NCBI GenBank assembly: GCA_029932835.1 | Contig: JAOZPI010000007.1 | Location: 1-10,421, forward strand | Length of the DNA: 10,421 nt | Origin: an archaeon | GTDB lineage: Archaea; Altiarchaeota; Altiarchaeia; JAFGQM01 | Direction: 5' to 3' | Shown: positions 6,870 through 10,421 of the stretch, in pieces | Layout of the letters: each line of letters begins with the position of its first letter | Position numbering within the stretch: the stretch's first letter is position 1 | Translations under genes and position numbers: made by a program | The notes under the pieces: generated by a model | Databases searched by the model: none | What the model saw: only the letters and a program-made list of their open reading frames with translations | Told to the model about the DNA's origin: nothing

Positions 6870-8057
6870 CTACTTTCCAGATACCAGCTCAATTACATCT
6901 CTGTTCCTGAGCTTGTGGTCCTTCCCCAATTTCATCTTTGTTCTAACGTCTATTGCTGTTATAAAATTGTTTCCAAAGTCGCTGTGGATAGTGTAGGCAA
7001 AATCCAGAACAGTTGAGTTTGGAGGGAGAAGAAATACGTCTGGGAGAACACGACCCTCTGAGTCCATAAGCCTTCCAACCCCTCCAGGGAACACGGCAAT
7101 ATAACCCAAAAGATCAAATACTGCCTTGTCCAAGGCCTCTTGGACCCCAGTAGTTTTGTATTTTTTAAGAAACTCTTGCATTAGTTCAATGCCCCTTCTT
7201 TGTTTTTCGTTCAAAGAGGAGGTACTTGAGACAGTAAATTCAGGATCCCCGGGTGTGTATTCAAGGAGGCCAGATTTTGAAGCCCTACGAAGAGCCAGCT
7301 CTATTTCAGACGATGCAGGTATTATGATATACTGGGGAAACTCTTTCACCATTCTCTTGTAGTTTTCCCATGCGCCCTCTACATCTATCTTATTGGCAAC
7401 TATAAGCATTCGCTTTGCGATCTCTCTCAAGCGTGTGGCGAACTCTATAAGCTGTTCTTTGGACCACGCTGTTGGATCCTCCGGAAAGTCATAGGCTTCC
7501 ATAGCCTCGATAACCTGCAGCTGATTTACACCCAAACCAGCAAATTGCCTAGAGATCTGCTCTGAGAGGTCGCCCTTTTCCATCTTAACTCGGCGCGAAA
7601 ATTTATCCCAGTTTTTTTCGAGGATTCCGGCATACCACAGATCCACCTCTCTCTCCAAAAAACGGATGGCATTAGAAGGATCGTACCCCTCCACCTTCTC
7701 CCCAGACTCGTTTGTCTTCCCGGAGGCGTCAACCACATGTATCAAGGCAGCAGCTTGCGATAGGTCGTTGAGAAACTGATTCCCCAACCCCCTTCCAGTA
7801 TGCGCATCTGGAACTAACCCCGCAACATCTAGAAGTGTGACTGGAACGAAGCGTTTTCCATCCGCACACCAGCCATGCCGCGGATTGCACTGGACTCCAA
7901 ACTCCTTGCACACACACTCCACCCTAACATGGCCCACGCCTTGGTTGGATTTCACTGTGGTAAAGGGATAATCCGCTGTCTCAGCTCCGGCAAGGGTGGC
8001 TGCATTGAAGAAAGTGCTCTTTCCTTGGTTTGGTGCCCCAACAATGCCTATCTGCAT
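6870..8057 (-). CDS. Obg/YchF-family GTPase with TGS domain, archaeal Ygr210 type
   Basis: A 395-residue cytoplasmic P-loop GTPase of the Obg-HflX superfamily, whose members usually act on ribosomes or translation. Nucleotide-binding motifs are in order: G1 GAPNQGKST (7-15), switch I FTTV (32-35), G3 DVAG (77-80), G4 NKID (222-225) and G5 ASSE (248-251). The NKID motif predicts GTP rather than ATP preference, unlike bacterial YchF (NMxE). Between G1 and G3 lies an insert with C48, C50, C57 and C64, which I recall as conserved in the archaeal and fungal Ygr210 subgroup. A TGS domain occupies about 329-393. The length is normal for the subgroup and all motifs are intact. The ATG at 8057 directly begins the first beta strand. 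The gene is transcribed divergently from the small secreted protein gene. Confidence 0.96.
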   Translation of the reverse strand: MQIGIVGAPNQGKSTFFNAATLAGAETADYPFTTVKSNQGVGHVRVECVCKEFGVQCNPRHGWCADGKRFVPVTLLDVAGLVPDAHTGRGLGNQFLNDLSQAAALIHVVDASGKTNESGEKVEGYDPSNAIRFLEREVDLWYAGILEKNWDKFSRRVKMEKGDLSEQISRQFAGLGVNQLQVIEAMEAYDFPEDPTAWSKEQLIEFATRLREIAKRMLIVANKIDVEGAWENYKRMVKEFPQYIIIPASSEIELALRRASKSGLLEYTPGDPEFTVSSTSSLNEKQRRGIELMQEFLKKYKTTGVQEALDKAVFDLLGYIAVFPGGVGRLMDSEGRVLPDVFLLPPNSTVLDFAYTIHSDFGNNFITAIDVRTKMKLGKDHKLRNRDVIELVSGK

Positions 8058-8149
8058 TTTGCAATTTTTGAAGCATATTATAGACGCGTTTTTATAAAAT
8101 AGGCATGTAATAAGAGAACTAAGAGAATTTGATCATAGGGTGTTCAAAA
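8058..8149. promoter_or_regulatory. Divergent promoter region with palindromic TATA box
   Basis: The gap between two divergent genes contains TTTTATAAAA (8090-8099), a perfect palindrome that reads as a TATA box on both strands. Rightward, a start about 25 bases on would leave a leader of roughly 28 bases that includes the AGGGTG ribosome-binding site before 8150. Leftward it would leave a leader of roughly 12 bases before the GTPase start at 8057. A second AT-rich element CTATAATATG (minus strand, 8074-8083) is an alternative for the GTPase. Confidence 0.55.
8137..8142 (+). promoter_or_regulatory. Ribosome-binding site that sets the start of the secreted protein
   Basis: AGGGTG lies seven bases before the ATG at 8150. 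An in-frame TTG at 8129 would extend the protein by seven residues, but it would place this site inside the coding region and add polar residues and a cysteine ahead of the membrane helix. The ATG is therefore preferred. Confidence 0.65.
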
Positions 8150-8818
8150 ATGAACCAAAACCAAGGAGTATTGGTAGTAGTGGCTATTGTTGCCATAGGC
8201 ATAATTGCCGCTTTTCTCCTTTTGAGTAACCAAGGTGGACCAAGAGGGGTAGTTATAGGGGGGAATGAAGCAGAAGGGGGAGCATATGGCGCTCCTGAAT
8301 CGAATAACGACGGAAACGATGGAAATGTTCCTTCCTCAACTGGAGAGGGTGAGTCAGGGCAAGCGGTCTCTAATGACGTACTAAACGCGCTGAGCAGTGG
8401 AACACCAGTGGAGTGCATTATGACCATTGATTTGGGAGAGGCCTCAGGGGACCCGAGCCTTAACGGACAAACAAGCACCACTACCATTGAGATACAAGGG
8501 CAGAAGATACGGGCCAGCGGATCTATCATGGGAGTGGAGTATATAGAAATAAGCGATGGGGAGAACTTGTACCTCAATTATGGTGGGAGCGACTGGTACC
8601 TTCTATCCTCTGGTTCAGAAGTTCCAACTCAATCAGAAATACCAACAGCAGAGAGTATAAGGGAAAGCCTCCAGAGCATGCCAGCAGGGGTATCACTGGA
8701 CTGCCATGTTGTAGCAGGATTCCCGCCGAGTGACTTCATGTTGCCTCCGGGTGTGGTGCCAAAAAGCATAGAGGATTTGCAAAATCAGATTATGCAAGAG
8801 GAGGGAATACAGACATAG
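8150..8818 (+). CDS. Membrane-anchored extracellular protein with two-cysteine domain, unknown function
   Basis: I do not recognise a named family. The 222-residue protein starts with a few polar residues and one hydrophobic helix (about 6-26), acting as an uncleaved signal anchor or signal peptide without a lipobox. Then comes a low-complexity linker rich in Gly, Asn, Glu and Ser (about 28-75), and a globular domain (about 76-222). The domain looks beta-rich and has exactly two cysteines, C89 (TPVECIMTI) and C185 (SLDCHVV), which probably form a disulfide outside the cell. The run TTIEIQGQKIRASG (111-124), then ISDGENLYLNYG (134-145) and a C-terminal FPPSDFMLPPGV (191-202) recall small envelope domains seen in other prokaryotes, possibly LolA-like; this is a weak impression. 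The gene is a single transcription unit with its own ribosome-binding site and terminator. Confidence 0.85.
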   Translation: MNQNQGVLVVVAIVAIGIIAAFLLLSNQGGPRGVVIGGNEAEGGAYGAPESNNDGNDGNVPSSTGEGESGQAVSNDVLNALSSGTPVECIMTIDLGEASGDPSLNGQTSTTTIEIQGQKIRASGSIMGVEYIEISDGENLYLNYGGSDWYLLSSGSEVPTQSEIPTAESIRESLQSMPAGVSLDCHVVAGFPPSDFMLPPGVVPKSIEDLQNQIMQEEGIQT

Positions 8819-8827
8819 GAGTCTTTT

Positions 8828-8870
8828 GGGGTGGGTTATCCTCCTACCCCCCGCTTATCTTTTTTCCTTT
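8828..8870 (+). terminator. Hairpin plus T-rich terminator after the secreted protein gene
   Basis: GGGGTGGG (8828-8835) pairs with CCTACCCC (8843-8850) as an eight-base-pair stem, with one G-U pair in RNA and a seven-base loop. A T-rich stretch with a run of six or more T follows (8858-8870). It begins 10 bases after the stop codon. The T-run lies within the last codons of the converging mptE gene. On the minus strand no T-run follows the hairpin, so it should act mainly on the rightward transcript. Confidence 0.65.
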
Positions 8871-9529
8871 ATAATGTTTCCAATTAAACGCTTCGCTATT
8901 ACGAGCTTCTTGGCCTTTCTCTCAGACGCTGGATGGTTTGTTGGGTTTTTGGGGTCTGAGTATTTACCCACCACATCACCAAAGTCAAATCCGACTAGTT
9001 CAATACTAGAAGCCCCAAGATTATAGGCCAAAAAGACAGCCCGATCTCCGTCAGTGAACCCGAAGAAATTTTGAACATTCTTTACTGGCTCCACCTGAGT
9101 TGTCACAACCACATTTTTAAATTTGGGAAGGAAGAGACGGAGGCTGCTTATGTTATCCCCATGGGCATGAATCACCATTATGGCTCCCAGTCTGTTTGCA
9201 ATCAAAAGGTCCTCTAACTTGCCGTCCAGATCGCTTACCACCACATCTGGGAAGACCCCCCTCTCAAGAAGGCAGGAGGTTGCCCCATCAGAGGTTATTA
9301 TGGTCTTCCCTCTAAGGTCTGCCGCATCGATTTCATTCTCAAGAGAAGGCCCCGCTCCAAGTACTACAACCCTGTGATTTCGTACAATGCTCTCCAGCTT
9401 TCCCAGAGGTTGTGGTTTATCCCCGATCAGCTGACTGGCAATATCCCTGGCCCTGTAATCTTCTTGAGGTGAAAGGCCGAGTTCCCTGCAGATATTCCTG
9501 TATTCTCCCATCCACCAGTCGAGATCCAT
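8855..9529 (-). CDS. mptE: 6-hydroxymethyl-7,8-dihydropterin pyrophosphokinase, archaeal MptE type (DUF115)
   Basis: MptE transfers pyrophosphate from ATP to 6-hydroxymethyl-7,8-dihydropterin, a step toward tetrahydromethanopterin or folate in archaea, and is unrelated to bacterial FolK. The 224-residue protein has the expected DUF115 motifs in order: VVVLGAGPSLE (54-64), ITSDGATS (78-85), DVVVSDLDG (95-103), VIHAHGDN (119-126), FTDGDRA (158-164) and LVGFDFGD (178-185). The acidic residues in SDLDG and the HAHGDN segment are likely to hold metal and substrate. Its length is normal. The ATG at 9529 begins a short helix before the core. GAGGAG lies 12 bases upstream, rather far, while a TATA-like box is about 25 bases upstream, so a leaderless transcript is also possible. 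It converges on the secreted protein gene and diverges from the PurM-like gene. Confidence 0.92.
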   Translation of the reverse strand: MDLDWWMGEYRNICRELGLSPQEDYRARDIASQLIGDKPQPLGKLESIVRNHRVVVLGAGPSLENEIDAADLRGKTIITSDGATSCLLERGVFPDVVVSDLDGKLEDLLIANRLGAIMVIHAHGDNISSLRLFLPKFKNVVVTTQVEPVKNVQNFFGFTDGDRAVFLAYNLGASSIELVGFDFGDVVGKYSDPKNPTNHPASERKAKKLVIAKRLIGNIIKEKR

Positions 9530-9562
9530 CCCATTTATTTTCTCCTCTATATTAAATAAATT
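9530..9562. promoter_or_regulatory. Compact divergent promoters of mptE and the PurM-like gene
   Basis: The 33-base gap holds two opposed TATA-like boxes. Rightward, TTTATTTT (9534-9541) is centred about 25 bases before the ATG at 9563. Leftward, the minus strand reads TTTATTTAATATA (9548-9560), about 25 bases before the ATG at 9529. Each box lies close to where the other gene's transcript should start, so the two promoters probably cannot be occupied at once. The PurM-like gene has no visible ribosome-binding site, which fits a leaderless mRNA. Confidence 0.55.
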
Positions 9563-10421
9563 ATGGATCTGGAGGGGCTAGCAAATCGGCTCTTGGAGGA
9601 GGGAAAAACAGAGGATGAGATCGTGAGGCGCCTTGAGATGGAGATCTCTATATTCAGGGATCCATCCAGTGCCAGAAAGCTTGCCAAAGCAGTATTGGAG
9701 GAGGTAAAAAACGCTAAGGTTGTACCAGATGACGAATTCATCCGCAGGTTGCTGGTAATTCCACAGGCCAATGCCACGATGCATGATCTGGGGGTGGGGT
9801 GTAGAGGCTCTGGGGATTTCTTTGTTCACCAGCTTTTGTCAGATATGATTCAAGGCAGTTCCCTAATTCCCCCAGAGAGCCAAGATGATGCTGGTGCTGT
9901 AGATACAAAGACTGGGATTATTGTTGCCTCTGTGGATGGGACGCACTCTAGGCTTTCAGACTTTCCATTTATTGCAGGATTTCATGTAGCTAGAGCAGCT
10001 ATTAGAGATGTGGTGGTGAAAGGAGCAAGAGCTGTAGCTATGGTAGATGACGTGCATCTTGGAGACGATGGAGACGTGGGGAAATTGTTTGATTTTGTGG
10101 CAGGCGTGGAGGCAGTGAGCAGACTTGCTCGGGTTCCCCTAATAGCTGGCTCTACTCTAAGGGTCGGCGGGGACATGGTTATTGGAAATAGAATGGTTTC
10201 GGGTGTAGGATGTGTTGGACTAGCTAAGAAGCTCTTAAGGAGAGTTGATATAAAAGAGGGGGACGTGATACTGATGACCAGTGGGGCAGGAGGAGGCACT
10301 ATAGCTACTACTGCTATATACTCTGGACATCCAGATGTGGTGAAAGAGACCATAAATATGGATTTTATAAGAGCAACTTCTATCCTCCTTAAAACCGGTT
10401 TAATGGAGAGTATTCATGCAA
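9563..10421 (+). CDS. AIR synthase (PurM/HypE-superfamily) related protein, 3' end outside window
   Basis: The first 286 residues of a protein of the PurM/HypE/SelD/ThiL superfamily, ATP-using enzymes that activate a substrate by phosphorylation. A helical N-terminal extension (about 1-60, rich in Glu, Lys and Arg) precedes a glycine-rich segment GVGCRGSGDFFVH (77-89), the superfamily's metal/ATP Asp motif as DDAGAV (108-113), and DGTHSR (125-130). A helix with AAIRDVVVKGARAVAM (145-160) follows, the counterpart of the PurM/HypE segment where the sub-domain packs and Mg is held, then VDDVHLGD (161-168), GSTLRVGGD (196-204) and DVILMTSGAGGG (234-245), the start of the C-terminal domain. The N-terminal extension and the CRGSGDF segment separate it from PurM, HypE and ThiL; it resembles archaeal AIR synthase-related proteins of unknown substrate. 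It starts divergently from mptE and is still open at the right edge. Confidence 0.9.
   Translation, partial: MDLEGLANRLLEEGKTEDEIVRRLEMEISIFRDPSSARKLAKAVLEEVKNAKVVPDDEFIRRLLVIPQANATMHDLGVGCRGSGDFFVHQLLSDMIQGSSLIPPESQDDAGAVDTKTGIIVASVDGTHSRLSDFPFIAGFHVARAAIRDVVVKGARAVAMVDDVHLGDDGDVGKLFDFVAGVEAVSRLARVPLIAGSTLRVGGDMVIGNRMVSGVGCVGLAKKLLRRVDIKEGDVILMTSGAGGGTIATTAIYSGHPDVVKETINMDFIRATSILLKTGLMESIHA

Noticed and set aside
8119..8577. Leftward open frame of 152 codons opposite the secreted protein gene
   Set aside because: Low-complexity Ser/Pro/Thr content, no ribosome-binding site, and the rightward frame has a helix, linker and domain organisation with a proper start.
9547..10353. Leftward open frames opposite the PurM-like gene
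   Set aside because: The rightward strand encodes the PurM/HypE motifs continuously from 9563 to the window edge; the reverse frames are shadows.
1..10421. CRISPR arrays, tRNA or rRNA genes, insertion sequences
   Set aside because: No regularly spaced repeats, cloverleaf-type sequence, ribosomal RNA stretch, transposase or inverted-repeat ends were seen on either strand by reading.

Overview
The window looks like chromosomal DNA of an archaeon. The evidence is the mix of proteins: an MptE-type (DUF115) 6-hydroxymethyl-dihydropterin pyrophosphokinase, an archaeal Ygr210/YchF-type TGS GTPase with its four-cysteine insert, a PurM/HypE-superfamily protein of a type I associate with archaea, and archaeal-looking TATA-like promoters placed about 25 bases before several start codons. 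AGA, AGG and ATA codons are common. The species or phylum cannot be fixed from this sequence. MptE suggests a tetrahydromethanopterin or folate-type one-carbon cofactor.

Layout, left to right. Positions 1-6056 form one leftward gene cluster that reads, in transcription order, as a 95-residue three-helix membrane protein, a 1568-residue secreted and C-terminally anchored surface protein, a 139-residue two-helix membrane protein with a very basic tail, and the start of serA (phosphoglycerate dehydrogenase, cut by the window edge). Gaps are 10, -11 and 5 bases, so the four genes are probably one operon. Its upstream region (6057-6184) carries a TATA-like box and a tandem 16-bp repeat that looks like an operator.

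Positions 6185-6815 hold a leftward AbrB-type antitoxin and PIN-domain toxin pair with a 56-base overlap; the PIN active site is unusual. Positions 6870-8057 hold the leftward TGS GTPase. Across a 92-base divergent promoter lies a rightward gene (8150-8818) for a small membrane-anchored extracellular protein with two cysteines, ended by a hairpin and T-rich terminator. Converging on it is leftward mptE (8855-9529). From a 33-base divergent promoter the PurM/HypE-like gene starts at 9563 and runs off the right edge.

The housekeeping genes (serA, GTPase, mptE, PurM-like) can be recognised by motif. The unexplained part is the surface cluster: the giant protein, with a cysteine-rich N-terminal region, a long helical middle, a Gly/Ser/Glu linker, three DxDxDG calcium motifs and a C-terminal anchor, sits between two small membrane proteins and matches no family I recognise. 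It is the best candidate here for an undescribed system.
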